Shown here: positions 1 through 7,278 of the stretch, one piece after another
Layout of the letters: each line of letters starts with the position of its first letter
Numbering within the stretch: the first letter of the stretch is position 1
Source: Ruminococcus sp. UBA4240
GTDB lineage: Bacteria; Bacillota; Clostridia; Oscillospirales; Ruminococcaceae
Direction of reading: 5' to 3'
Assembly: GCA_002395525.1 (NCBI GenBank)
Contig: DGXE01000048.1
Span: forward strand, 1-25,841
DNA: 25,841 bases
The notes under the pieces: generated by a model
Database searches by the model: none
What the model was told of the DNA's origin: nothing
Seen by the model: only the letters and a program-made list of their open reading frames with translations
Program-made: the position numbers and the translations under genes

Positions 1-2
1 TC

Positions 3-635
3 TACTTTCTGCCAAATGGCGAATTCTACTGGTGCTTTGGCTGGACAAAGGGAAAGCTTATCTATGATGACGGAGTAAGTCGCTATGTCAATGACTACCG
101 CCTTGAGCAGCGCGGCGACGATATGTATATGATAGTTGATTTCAAATCGCAGGACTACCCCGAAACAGGCGAGACCACGGCGATAGCTTTAAGAAAGCTC
201 GACAGCGTTCAATACACAAGAGATATGATAGCAAGAAAGGACGACATAAACAAGCCCTTTATCCCCGATGAGAGGGTTATCGGCAAGTGGAAAGCGATGT
301 GCTATTTCGACCCGACAGATCTTGCCAAGGAGGATTTCATACCTTATGAAAATCCGCCCAAGGGTGCGTGGAACTATATGATCGACTTTTACTTTAAGGA
401 GATAGAATTCAGCGAGGGCGGTCATATAACTGCGGTCTATGGTGACGAGGTCATAAGCGGTGATGACAAGAGTGTATGGACAAGGGGCTTCTGGCTTCGC
501 AAGTGGAACAGCAATGCCTGCGCATATGAGATAAGATCCTTTGGCGGAAAAGAATATCTCATAATAGAGTGGAAAAGCGGTGACTACCGTTTCGGCGGAA
601 GAGAAAGCAGTTACTATGTTATGGTGAGAAAATAA
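3..635 (+). CDS. BlaR1-type C-terminal domain protein, two tandem copies (5' partial)
   Basis: The reading frame is open from the window edge, so the gene starts upstream; 210 residues are visible. An internal ATG at 123 has no special claim to be the start. The fragment holds two copies of one domain. The first is incomplete and runs over about residues 1-70, with FYWCFGWTKGKL. The second runs from about residue 80 to the end, with KPFIPDERVIGKWKA, WTRGFWL, EYLIIEWKSGDY and a terminal SYYVM. This closely resembles the region after the peptidase part of many Firmicute BlaR1/M56-family proteins (IGKW...WTKG...FFEWKSGDY...YYV), as I remember that family. What lies upstream is not visible, so the protein could be a BlaR1-like regulator or another protein reusing the domain. 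No signal or membrane segment is visible here. No convincing terminator follows; the gene converges on queC. Confidence 0.6.
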   Translation, partial: YFLPNGEFYWCFGWTKGKLIYDDGVSRYVNDYRLEQRGDDMYMIVDFKSQDYPETGETTAIALRKLDSVQYTRDMIARKDDINKPFIPDERVIGKWKAMCYFDPTDLAKEDFIPYENPPKGAWNYMIDFYFKEIEFSEGGHITAVYGDEVISGDDKSVWTRGFWLRKWNSNACAYEIRSFGGKEYLIIEWKSGDYRFGGRESSYYVMVRK

Positions 636-780
636 AATATTAAGGCAACACCTCACAACAACTCTCTAAAATTGGTGCGGTAATTGATTGGTTAGATGTG
701 GTTTTGTGTTATGGTGAGGGAAAGGGATAACCATATACTTATTACCTATTACTTTACTTTACTTGTCCGGGCACAGCAAA
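636..780. other. Intergenic spacer with a TTACT/TTACC-rich motif
   Basis: A short non-coding gap between the convergent first gene and queC. It holds a second copy of TGTTATGGTGAG (707-718; the first is at 617-628) and the motif TACTTATTACCTATTAC (736-752), which recurs with one mismatch at 12887-12903. No protein-coding ORF is convincing here. Confidence 0.5.
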
Positions 781-809
781 ACCCCGCAGAGGTTCAGCTC
801 CTGCGGGGT
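781..809 (-). terminator. Intrinsic terminator of the queC gene train
   Basis: The arms ACCCCGCAG (781-789) and CTGCGGGGT (801-809) form a perfect 9-bp stem with an 11-base loop, 21 bases past the queC stop. Read on the minus strand it is followed by a short T run (TTTT, then GC). The short T run makes it moderately strong. Confidence 0.75.
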
Positions 810-829
810 CTGTTCATACTCAGTCACAG

Positions 830-1501
830 TCAGTAAAGATCTATGCCGTTTGCCAGGAATGCCTTTCTTCGGTCAAGGCAGGTGGCACACCTGCGGCAGG
901 GCTCATCTGCGCCCTCGTAGCAGCTCCATGTCAGCTCATAGGGGACACCCAGCGCCTTGCCAACGGCAACGACCTGTGTTTTGTTGCTCTTTGCAAAGGG
1001 TGCTTCTATGCGAAGCTCCCCCCCTGTGCCCTCACGGACAGCCGCATCCATGGCGGATACGAAGGCCACGGAGCAGTCGGGGTAGGCGTTGCCGGCGGCA
1101 TCATCCGCATGGGCGCCGTACATTAGCACGCTGCACCCCTTTGAAAGGGCGACTGCGGCTGCGGCAGAAAGGAAAAGCCCGTTCCTGAAGGGCACATAGG
1201 TGGAGACCGGGGAGCCGTCCGTCTTTTCAAGCTGTGCAGCATAGCTTTCGTGGGGTATCTCCCCTCTGCCTGTCAGCAGTGTGCAGTCGGAGAAGTCAAA
1301 GATGTGGGAAAGATCCGTGGTAAGGTGCTCCACCTTGTAGTATTCCGCTACTTTGCGGGCGGCATCCAGCTCCTTGCTGTGCTTCTGCCCGTAGTACACC
1401 GAAAGAGCCGTCACGTTTTCAGCCCCGTATCTGTCCACTGCCATTGCCAGCAGTGTTGTGCTGTCCACTCCCCCGGAGGAGAGTACAAGTGCTTTTTCCA
1501 T
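830..1501 (-). CDS. queC: 7-cyano-7-deazaguanine (preQ0) synthase QueC
   Basis: QueC converts 7-carboxy-7-deazaguanine to preQ0 using ATP and ammonia, in the cytosolic queuosine pathway. The 223-residue protein has the PP-loop ATP motif SSGGVDST at residues 8-15. It also has the expected C-terminal zinc-site cysteines C194, C202, C205 and C208 (WSCYEGADEPCRRCATC). I chose ATG at 1501 because AGGTGAT lies 4-5 bases upstream; the longer frame to 1528 has no ribosome site. The Shine-Dalgarno sequence overlaps the stop of the preceding frameshifted gene, which suggests translational coupling. QueD, QueE, FolE and QueF are not in the window, so the rest of the pathway must be elsewhere or the cell salvages intermediates. 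It is the last gene of the long minus-strand train and is followed by a terminator. Confidence 0.95.
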   Translation of the reverse strand: MEKALVLSSGGVDSTTLLAMAVDRYGAENVTALSVYYGQKHSKELDAARKVAEYYKVEHLTTDLSHIFDFSDCTLLTGRGEIPHESYAAQLEKTDGSPVSTYVPFRNGLFLSAAAAVALSKGCSVLMYGAHADDAAGNAYPDCSVAFVSAMDAAVREGTGGELRIEAPFAKSNKTQVVAVGKALGVPYELTWSCYEGADEPCRRCATCLDRRKAFLANGIDLY

Positions 1502-1505
1502 AATA

Positions 1506-1905
1506 TCACCTGAGTAAAGTGTTGTCACCGAGTATATCCATATGTCGTCGGTATCTCTTTGGGATACTTATCCCCACAAGATAGCCCATGCTGTGGAGAA
1601 AGTTTGATATCTCACTGAAACCATCCTTGTAGAAAGCCTCAATGCGGCGCTCCTTTGAGGCTATACCCCTGTAATCCGGGGGGCACACAAGTCCAGTCAG
1701 CCCCGCTCTGATCGAATACAATGCGGAAATACCTGTCAATGTCTGTATCCGGTCTGCCGGCCTTTGCAAGCAAAATGTGATGCTCCACTGCATCATCTGC
1801 GGGGCTTACGATACATTCGTCCCCGCCAAAGGAGATGAGGGCAAGCATGGGCTCATCACGGGAAACAGCCTCCCTTACAGCCTGTTCTGATGGGTAACAG
1901 ATCAT
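1506..1905 (-). pseudogene. Conserved-looking hypothetical protein interrupted by a +1 frameshift
   Basis: Two overlapping minus-strand frames join into one protein of 132 residues if one base is removed from the G6 run at 1678-1683 (C6 on the coding strand). The N-terminal part runs from MICYPSEQ to DWTCVPP; the C-terminal part continues DYRGIASKERRIEAF and ends DILGDNTLLR. ATG at 1905 is preceded by GGGAGG with 4 bases spacing. The stop codon at 1506-1508 is 4 bases before the queC start and overlaps the queC ribosome site. The upstream esterase stops 23 bases before this start, so the gene sits fully inside the operon. No family was recognised; there is no signal peptide or membrane segment. 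The break could be a genuine recent mutation, a phase-variable homopolymer or a sequencing error. Confidence 0.7.
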
Positions 1906-1928
1906 ATGTCCTCCCTGCAAAAAAGCAG

Positions 1929-2984
1929 TTACTTTTCTATGCCTTCAATGAACTTTGCAAGCTCCGATGCCATTTCGGAATGCTCCGCACGCCTCGGGTG
2001 ACCGGGTGTTGCGGCACCGTTGCGGGAGAACAGGAAGTGATAGGCGTTTATCCCGTCAGTGCGAAGCTCATTTACTATCTCATCTATGGCATTGTCCCAT
2101 TCCCTGTCGTGCATGAGCACGGTGGTTATCATGATGACTCTGGTATCATGGGGGTAGTGGGAGATGACGTCCTTTACCAGCTTTTTGTAGCCCTCTTTCC
2201 AGCGGGTGCGGGTGTCGGGGTCGTATATGCTGATGTCGTCTGCGTTGGTGATGCCATTGTGCTGATCGTTCTGCCCCAGGGCAAAGATGCATATATCCGG
2301 GGTGTAGCGGGAGAAATCCCACTCTGTGAGCTCACCCCCCTCGGGGAAGTAGCACATCTTGTCATACACGGACTCCATGCCGATCATCTTGGGACCGTGG
2401 AACCAGCCTGTGTCATCAAATACGGCGATGCCCCCCTGGGATATGTTGTGGAAGCGGGCATTCAAAAGCCTTGACACCTGCCAGGTGTAGCTGTACCAGG
2501 AGTTGTCGTATATGCCCTCGTGGCAGCAGGGGTCGGGCTGCCCCACAAAGGCATCCGCCTCGGTGACCTCCCCGGCGGAAACGCTGTCCCCGTAGAATTC
2601 AAGGGAAAGGCGGGAGGTGTCCTCTGCCTGCAGCAGCTCACCCTCCATGTATATGCTTTTCAGGGCAAAGGAGTGATTTGCCGCCATGCGCTTGTATATA
2701 AGGCATTCGTGTACCTTGTCCGGGTCAAGTCTTTCAGCAATGGTGTAGCCTGCATCCGTGCCGTCCTCATTGAGCCGCAGGGGGAGCCTGCCCATTCTGC
2801 CGTCAATGATATAGCCTATGGAGGTGTTTCCCCAGGCATTTTTGTTGTTGATGATGATGCCTATGCTGCTGCCCCTGAACACCACCTTCACGGAGGAGGA
2901 GGGGAAATAGAAGTAGGCGCCGTCCTTGCGATGGTCGATGCGCCCTGTGTACAGCAGCCTTTTGTCGTCGAATGAATATGTCAT
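1929..2984 (-). CDS. SGNH/GDSL carbohydrate esterase, CE2-like
   Basis: The 351-residue protein has an N-terminal beta-rich domain (about 1-120) and an SGNH hydrolase domain (about 125-350), the layout of family CE2 acetyl esterases. Visible SGNH blocks are FYGDSVSAGE with nucleophile S134, the glycine block ISQGGIAV (181-188), GQND (237-240) with the oxyanion asparagine, and a C-terminal GHPRRAEH with the likely catalytic H329. There is no Asp two or three residues before the histidine, which fits the Ser-His dyad described for some CE2 enzymes. No signal peptide is present, so it probably acts in the cytosol on imported oligosaccharides (inference; deacetylation of plant-derived sugars is the usual role). 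ATG at 2984 follows AAAGGA. Confidence 0.85.
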   Translation of the reverse strand: MTYSFDDKRLLYTGRIDHRKDGAYFYFPSSSVKVVFRGSSIGIIINNKNAWGNTSIGYIIDGRMGRLPLRLNEDGTDAGYTIAERLDPDKVHECLIYKRMAANHSFALKSIYMEGELLQAEDTSRLSLEFYGDSVSAGEVTEADAFVGQPDPCCHEGIYDNSWYSYTWQVSRLLNARFHNISQGGIAVFDDTGWFHGPKMIGMESVYDKMCYFPEGGELTEWDFSRYTPDICIFALGQNDQHNGITNADDISIYDPDTRTRWKEGYKKLVKDVISHYPHDTRVIMITTVLMHDREWDNAIDEIVNELRTDGINAYHFLFSRNGAATPGHPRRAEHSEMASELAKFIEGIEK

Positions 2985-3017
2985 AGTATGTTCCTTTCAC
3001 TGTTTTGTAAAGAGAGA

Positions 3018-3335
3018 TCAGCCGATGTAATCATCTCCAAGGAGCGCTTTTATCTGCTCCAATGAATAACCGCTGCTGCGCATTTTCTGGGCAACGGCTC
3101 TGTTTGCTTCGATCCTGCCTGCGGCTATGCCCTCGGCTCTGCCCGCAGCCATGCTTTCGGCTCTGCCTACGGCTATGCCTTCGGCTCTGCCAGCGGCCAT
3201 GCCCTCACGCCTTGCGTGTCCAAGGGCAGTGGCTTCGTCGTGCTTTCTAATTTCTTCGTAGAAATCTCTCCAGTATTGTTGTTCATCTTCACTTAATATC
3301 TTGTATTCTACGATAGTGTCAGCCAATGAAATCAT
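3018..3335 (-). pseudogene. Truncated duplicate of the Rpn-family gene 3' end
   Basis: This 105-residue frame (ATG at 3335; a TTG at 3341 is also possible) repeats the last third of the gene at 3319-4284. The match begins at DTIV, continues through HDEATALGHARREGMAAGRAEG and ends SSGYSLEQIKALLGDD. It lacks the whole nuclease domain. It has four eight-residue GMAAGRAE-type units instead of six. It starts inside the stop region of the full-length gene, in another frame, with an offset of about 301 bp between copies. It is most likely the remnant of a tandem duplication whose 5' part was lost. It may still be translated by coupling and give a free repeat/C-terminal peptide. Confidence 0.7.
3124..3195. 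repeat. 24-bp tandem repeat, three units (truncated copy)
   Basis: Three full 24-bp units, each beginning GC(C/T)ATGCC and containing TCGGCTCTGCC, lie at 3124-3147, 3148-3171 and 3172-3195, with partial units on both sides. They encode the eight-residue repeat (G/S)(M/I)A(A/V)GRAE on the minus strand. Confidence 0.85.
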
Positions 3336-4284
3336 CTCCAAGGAGCGCTTTTATCTGCTCCAATGAATAACCGCTGCTGCGCATTTTCTGTGCGATAGCC
3401 TTGTTTGCCTCAGTTCTGCCTTCGGTTCTTCCGGCAGCCATGCCCTCGGCTCTGCCCGCAGCCATGCCTTCGGCTCTGCCTACGGCTATGCCCTCGGCTT
3501 TGCCTACGGCTATGCCCTCGGCTCTGCCTACGGCTATGCCCTCGGCTCTGCCTGCGGCCATTCCCTCACGCCTTGCGTGTCCAAGGGCAGTGGCCTCGTC
3601 GTGCATACGCTTTTCACGGTAATGTGCTTCCATGCGCAGCTTGTCATCCTTGCTCAAATTCCGGAGCATAACGATAGTGTCCTTCACCTCCGGGATCTGT
3701 GTTTCCTGCTGTATCGCCATAAGATCATCCTCTGTTTCTGCATTGATGAGGTTCAGCCAGTCCTCCATCCGCTTGTTCCTCTTGTATCTGCCAAGCTTTT
3801 TAAGCTCAAAGAAATGGATGGCGAATTTGTCTGTCAGCACCTCATGCCGCTCTGTTTCAAGTACCTTGAACCTTGAATGATAGTTCTCACAGTCAAATTG
3901 ATTGAAATTGATGATGTTTATGCATATGGTCTGCTTTAAGTCGCCGTATTCCTCACCGGTCTTCAGTTCATCGCAGTACAGCTTTGACCAGTAGAACAGG
4001 GTCCTCTCCCTGAAATCCGGCTCCCTGTTGACCTGCATCTCGATGTTGACTATCCTGCCGTCAACGTCCAGCTTGAGATCAAGCCGTGAAAACTTCATAT
4101 CCAGATATTCAGGGGCTATCTCCACATTGTCTATATAGATAGCCTTGATGGATTCACGGGGGATCTCCAGCAGGTCGGAGATGAATGCAGCTATTATTTT
4201 TTCGTTCTTGCTGTCACCGAATACCCTCTTGAATATGATATCGAGCTTTAGCATCAGTATCTTTTCTGCCTTTTCCATATGCAT
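3319..4284 (-). CDS. Rpn/PD-(D/E)XK nuclease family (recombination-promoting nuclease / putative transposase)
   Basis: A 321-residue protein of the Rpn/YhgA-like PD-(D/E)XK family. The N-terminal nuclease fold shows KLDIIFKRVFGD at 14-25, then LDLKLDVDG and the D...ExQ core (IEMQVN, with E82 and Q84). The family is annotated as transposase-like and includes recombination-promoting endonucleases. Residues about 235-290 are six near-identical eight-residue units of the form GMAAGRAE/GIAVGRAE, probably a charged helix. A short conserved tail ends YSLEQIKALLGDDFIG. The start is ambiguous between ATG 4284 and ATG 4278; GGAAGGGG lies just upstream. It lies 16 bases after the serine acetyltransferase stop, so it is co-transcribed with housekeeping genes. 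No terminal inverted repeats were seen, so it is not a complete mobile element. Confidence 0.85.
   Translation of the reverse strand: MHMEKAEKILMLKLDIIFKRVFGDSKNEKIIAAFISDLLEIPRESIKAIYIDNVEIAPEYLDMKFSRLDLKLDVDGRIVNIEMQVNREPDFRERTLFYWSKLYCDELKTGEEYGDLKQTICINIINFNQFDCENYHSRFKVLETERHEVLTDKFAIHFFELKKLGRYKRNKRMEDWLNLINAETEDDLMAIQQETQIPEVKDTIVMLRNLSKDDKLRMEAHYREKRMHDEATALGHARREGMAAGRAEGIAVGRAEGIAVGKAEGIAVGRAEGMAAGRAEGMAAGRTEGRTEANKAIAQKMRSSGYSLEQIKALLGDDFIG
3437..3556. repeat. 24-bp tandem repeat, five units (full-length copy)
   Basis: Five full 24-bp units start at 3437, 3461, 3485, 3509 and 3533, each close to GCTATGCCCTCGGCTCTGCC plus four bases. Partial units flank them. They encode the eight-residue repeat in the nuclease-family protein. 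The high identity and in-frame unit length suggest copy number can change by slippage without breaking the frame. Confidence 0.9.
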
Positions 4285-4300
4285 CACCCCTTCCGCCTTG

Positions 4301-5257
4301 CTATATCACATAGAACCAGTTGGCTTCGTCGTTTATGTCCTTTGACTGTATATCCTGCCCGCCCCTGAAACTTACACTCAGCTCCTGATTCTTTACGCTG
4401 ACCCTTGCCTCGGGCTTTACCGATGAGGTGATGAAGGTGTTGCCCCCTATGACCACATCATGACCGATGACCGTTTCTCCCCCTAAAATGGAGGCTCCGG
4501 AGTATATGGTCACATTGTCCTCTATGGTGGGGTGGCGCTTTTTGTTTCGCAGCCGCTGACCCCCTCTTGTGGACAGGGCACCCAGTGTGACTCCCTGGTA
4601 TACCTTCACGTTATTGCCTATCTCCGTGGTCTCGCCTATGACTATGCCCGTGCCGTGGTCGATGAAGAAGTACTTCCCGATGGTGGCGCCCGGGTGTATG
4701 TCGATACCTGTCACACTGTGGGCGTGCTCGGTCATCATGCGGGGGATAAGGGGCACTCCCAGGAGAAACAGCTCATGGGCAAGGCGGTATACCATAATGG
4801 CATAGAGCCCCGGATAGGAATAGATTATCTCATCCTTGGAGAATGCCGCAGGGTCGCCGTCAAAGCTTGCCTGTACATCGGTTTCTATGTATTCCCGGAT
4901 GTAGGGCAGCTTTGAAAGAAATTTCACCGCCATATCCTGTGCGGTATATGCGCAGACCTTGTCATCAGCGTCGCAGGTGTCAGATACAAAGCGCAGGGCA
5001 GTGTCTATCTGCTTTATGAGGCTGTACATAAGGTCCTCTATCTGCATGGTGGCATTGTTGCGCACGGTGTAGACCTTATAGGCGGGGTTGCGGAAATGGC
5101 CGGGGAAGATGACGTTCCTCAGCTCCTCCGTTATGCGTATGATCTCATTCTTGTCGGGCTGGGAGAATGTGCAGCTCTTGTCGATGTCACGCCCTTTCCC
5201 GTAGTCAGTGATGATGTTCTCCACAAGGGTGTTTATGCAGCTTTCAAGCTTTTCCAT
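4301..5257 (-). CDS. cysE: Serine O-acetyltransferase (EpsC/CysE type)
   Basis: Acetylates L-serine with acetyl-CoA to O-acetylserine, the first step of cysteine synthesis in the cytosol. The 318-residue protein has an alpha-helical N-terminal region (1-180) and a left-handed beta-helix of hexapeptide repeats (about 183-290). The catalytic pair of the family is visible as D186 (GIDIHPGATIG) and H201 (FIDHGTGIVIGET). It is longer at the N-terminus than E. coli CysE and matches the EpsC-like form common in Clostridia. ATG at 5257 follows AGAGGA. It lies 14 bases after pncB. No cysteine synthase is adjacent, so the pairing with CysK must be elsewhere. Confidence 0.93.
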   Translation of the reverse strand: MEKLESCINTLVENIITDYGKGRDIDKSCTFSQPDKNEIIRITEELRNVIFPGHFRNPAYKVYTVRNNATMQIEDLMYSLIKQIDTALRFVSDTCDADDKVCAYTAQDMAVKFLSKLPYIREYIETDVQASFDGDPAAFSKDEIIYSYPGLYAIMVYRLAHELFLLGVPLIPRMMTEHAHSVTGIDIHPGATIGKYFFIDHGTGIVIGETTEIGNNVKVYQGVTLGALSTRGGQRLRNKKRHPTIEDNVTIYSGASILGGETVIGHDVVIGGNTFITSSVKPEARVSVKNQELSVSFRGGQDIQSKDINDEANWFYVI

Positions 5258-5271
5258 GTATGTTGTTCCTC

Positions 5272-6711
5272 TCAGTCAGACATTCTGTGCAGCAGTTCAT
5301 GCTTTACGTTCCACAGCTTTTCGGATAGATCCACATAGTAGGTGTGGGGGTTCTCAAAGCGCTTTACCTCGTCCCACAGGGTCTCTGCCTGTGCGGCACA
5401 GTATGCCTTTATCTCACCGGCACTGGGTGATGTGTAGACACATTCCCCGCCCCTGAATATCTGTTTGGTCAGCCGCTTTGCGGTGAAGTCCGTCACCGTC
5501 TTTTTCTTGTAGGTGTGTTCCGGGTCGAAGAGCACATAGGGCTTTGTGCTGTCGATCTCCTCATCACGCAGTGTGAGCAGATCCGCTATTGCCTTGCCGC
5601 TCCTGTTGTCATAGAAGCGCCATACCTCCTTGAAGTGGGGTGTGGTTATCTTTGCCACATTCTCCGATACCTTTATCTTGGGGATGATGACCCCATCCTT
5701 TTCTACACCGGTGAGCTTGTACACACCGCCGAAAACAGGCTCGCTCTTTGAGGTTATGAGCCTTTCACCCACGCCGAAGGAGTCAATGCACGCCCCCTGG
5801 CGGAGAATATCCTCTATTATGTACTCATCAAGGGAGTTGGATATGCATATCTTAGCCTCGGGGAAGCCTGCCTCATCCAGCATCTGCCGTGCCCTGCGGG
5901 AAAGGTAGGTGATATCCCCGCTGTCTATGCGTATGCCCGCCGGCTTGTGCCCTGCTGCGGCAAGCTCCCTGAATACGGTTATGGCATTTGGTATGCCTGA
6001 ATGCAGCACATTGTAGGTATCCACCAGCAGTGTGCAGGAGTCGGGATAGACCTTTGCGTAGGCTCTGAATGCATCAAGCTCCGTGTCAAACATCTGCACC
6101 CAGGAATGAGCCATAGTGCCAAGGGCAGGGGTGCCCATGAGCTTGTCGGAGATGGTGCAGGCAGTGCCGGAGCAACCGGCTATATACGCAGCCCTTGCCC
6201 CGTATATGGCGCCGTCGCTCCCCTGTGCCCTGCGGGAGCCGAATTCCATAACAGGCCGTCCGTCTGCTGCCTTTACTATCCTTGCGGCCTTTGTGGCAAT
6301 AAGGGACTGGTGGTTTATGCACAGAAGCAGCATAGTCTCCACAAACTGCGCCTGTATCGCAGGGCCTCTTACGGTGATAAGGGGCTCGTTGGGGAATATG
6401 GGCGTGCCCTCGGGGATAGCCCACACATCGCAGGAGAACTTAAAGCCTCTCAGATATTCAAGGAATTTTTCGGAGAATATGCCCTTGCCCCGCAGATACT
6501 CAATATCATCATCCTCAAAGCGGATGTTCTTTAAGTAGTCAATGACCTGCTCCAGCCCGCACATGACGGCAAATCCGCCGTTATCGGGTATCTTGCGGAA
6601 GTACAGATCAAAGTAGCATATGGTGTCCCCCATGCCGTTTTCAAGGTATCCGTTGCCCATGGTGAGCTCATAGAAATCCGTGAGCAAAGTAAGATTGCGT
6701 TTGTTTGTCAT
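5272..6711 (-). CDS. pncB: Nicotinate phosphoribosyltransferase PncB
   Basis: Converts nicotinate and PRPP, coupled to ATP hydrolysis, to nicotinate mononucleotide in NAD salvage. The protein has 479 residues, usual for the longer Firmicute form. Visible landmarks are the N-terminal LLTDFYELTMGNGY, EFGSRRAQG at about 156-164 (phosphate binding) and GTMAHSWVQMF, whose H202 corresponds to the histidine phosphorylated in this family. DSGD and GVGERL follow in the C-terminal barrel. ATG at 6711 is preceded by AGGTGAT at the right distance; the upstream GTG is not. The nicotinamidase that supplies its substrate is three genes upstream in the same train. Confidence 0.96.
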   Translation of the reverse strand: MTNKRNLTLLTDFYELTMGNGYLENGMGDTICYFDLYFRKIPDNGGFAVMCGLEQVIDYLKNIRFEDDDIEYLRGKGIFSEKFLEYLRGFKFSCDVWAIPEGTPIFPNEPLITVRGPAIQAQFVETMLLLCINHQSLIATKAARIVKAADGRPVMEFGSRRAQGSDGAIYGARAAYIAGCSGTACTISDKLMGTPALGTMAHSWVQMFDTELDAFRAYAKVYPDSCTLLVDTYNVLHSGIPNAITVFRELAAAGHKPAGIRIDSGDITYLSRRARQMLDEAGFPEAKICISNSLDEYIIEDILRQGACIDSFGVGERLITSKSEPVFGGVYKLTGVEKDGVIIPKIKVSENVAKITTPHFKEVWRFYDNRSGKAIADLLTLRDEEIDSTKPYVLFDPEHTYKKKTVTDFTAKRLTKQIFRGGECVYTSPSAGEIKAYCAAQAETLWDEVKRFENPHTYYVDLSEKLWNVKHELLHRMSD

Positions 6712-6734
6712 AATTATCACCTGTAAAGGTCGTT

Positions 6735-7262
6735 TCAGCCGGCTGACTGTTTTTTCTCAGCGTATAGTTCCACGCCGTTTCTGAATGCGCTTTCAAGGAG
6801 CTTTATGCCCAGTATCACCACATGGGCGTGAAGATGCTCCGGCGGGTCGGTAAGGAGCAGTATGCTTATGCCGATGCCTATAAGAGCTTCTGCCAGCATG
6901 AGTATGGCAGTGCTTTTCCTGCCCCGCTTGTGTATCAGGGCATCAAGGTATCGGGCAAGGCTCTCCGAGCCCCTGTAAAGCCCCAGCGTGCCCCAAACGG
7001 CACCTATGAGTATCTCCGCTTCATCCCTTATGGCAAGCACTGCGCCCCCCAAAAGGAAATACACTATGGCGGAGGAAAGGTTTTTCGTCTTTTTCTCCTT
7101 ATCACCAATGAATTCCACTGTTTTCATCACCGCAAAAAGCAGCAGCACTCCCCCTATGAGAAAGGGGAGGATACGGTGGATGTGATAGGAATGGATAAGG
7201 CATATCGCCCCGGCTGCTGTCAGGGCTGCAACTATGAGTATTTTGGGTATCCTGTTTTTCAG
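6735..7262 (-). CDS. DUF308/HdeD-like six-TM membrane protein with probable CTG start
   Basis: Without the 5' extension the frame starts at GTG 7148 (137 residues) and begins in the middle of a membrane helix. The same frame stays open upstream to a stop near 7288, with no ATG, GTG or TTG before 7148. It reads KNRIPKILIVAALTAAGA and HRILPFLIGGVLLLFA, adding one complete helix and most of a second, for six in all as in DUF308/HdeD proteins. The best start is CTG at 7262 (CTG AAA AAC), with AGGCGGTGAT a few bases upstream, 16 bases after the previous stop; this gives 175 residues. Function is unknown; HdeD itself is linked to acid resistance, but that should not be transferred. A mutated ATG or a sequencing error are the alternatives. 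Confidence 0.7.
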   Translation of the reverse strand: MKNRIPKILIVAALTAAGAICLIHSYHIHRILPFLIGGVLLLFAVMKTVEFIGDKEKKTKNLSSAIVYFLLGGAVLAIRDEAEILIGAVWGTLGLYRGSESLARYLDALIHKRGRKSTAILMLAEALIGIGISILLLTDPPEHLHAHVVILGIKLLESAFRNGVELYAEKKQSAG

Positions 7263-7278
7263 ATCATCACCGCCTGTG

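Noticed and set aside
3124..3556. CRISPR-like regularly spaced repeats
   Set aside because: The 24-bp units are directly adjacent without spacers and encode an in-frame eight-residue protein repeat.
3401..3671. Plus-strand frames rich in Met-Pro-Ser-Ala-Leu repeats
   Set aside because: They are antisense readings of the 24-bp coding repeats of the Rpn-family gene.
3018..4284. A complete transposon around the Rpn-family gene
   Set aside because: No terminal inverted repeats or target-site duplication were seen, and flanking gene spacing is that of an operon.
6001..6534. Long plus-strand frame opposite pncB
   Set aside because: Antisense to well-conserved pncB codons, with no ribosome site and no recognisable protein features.
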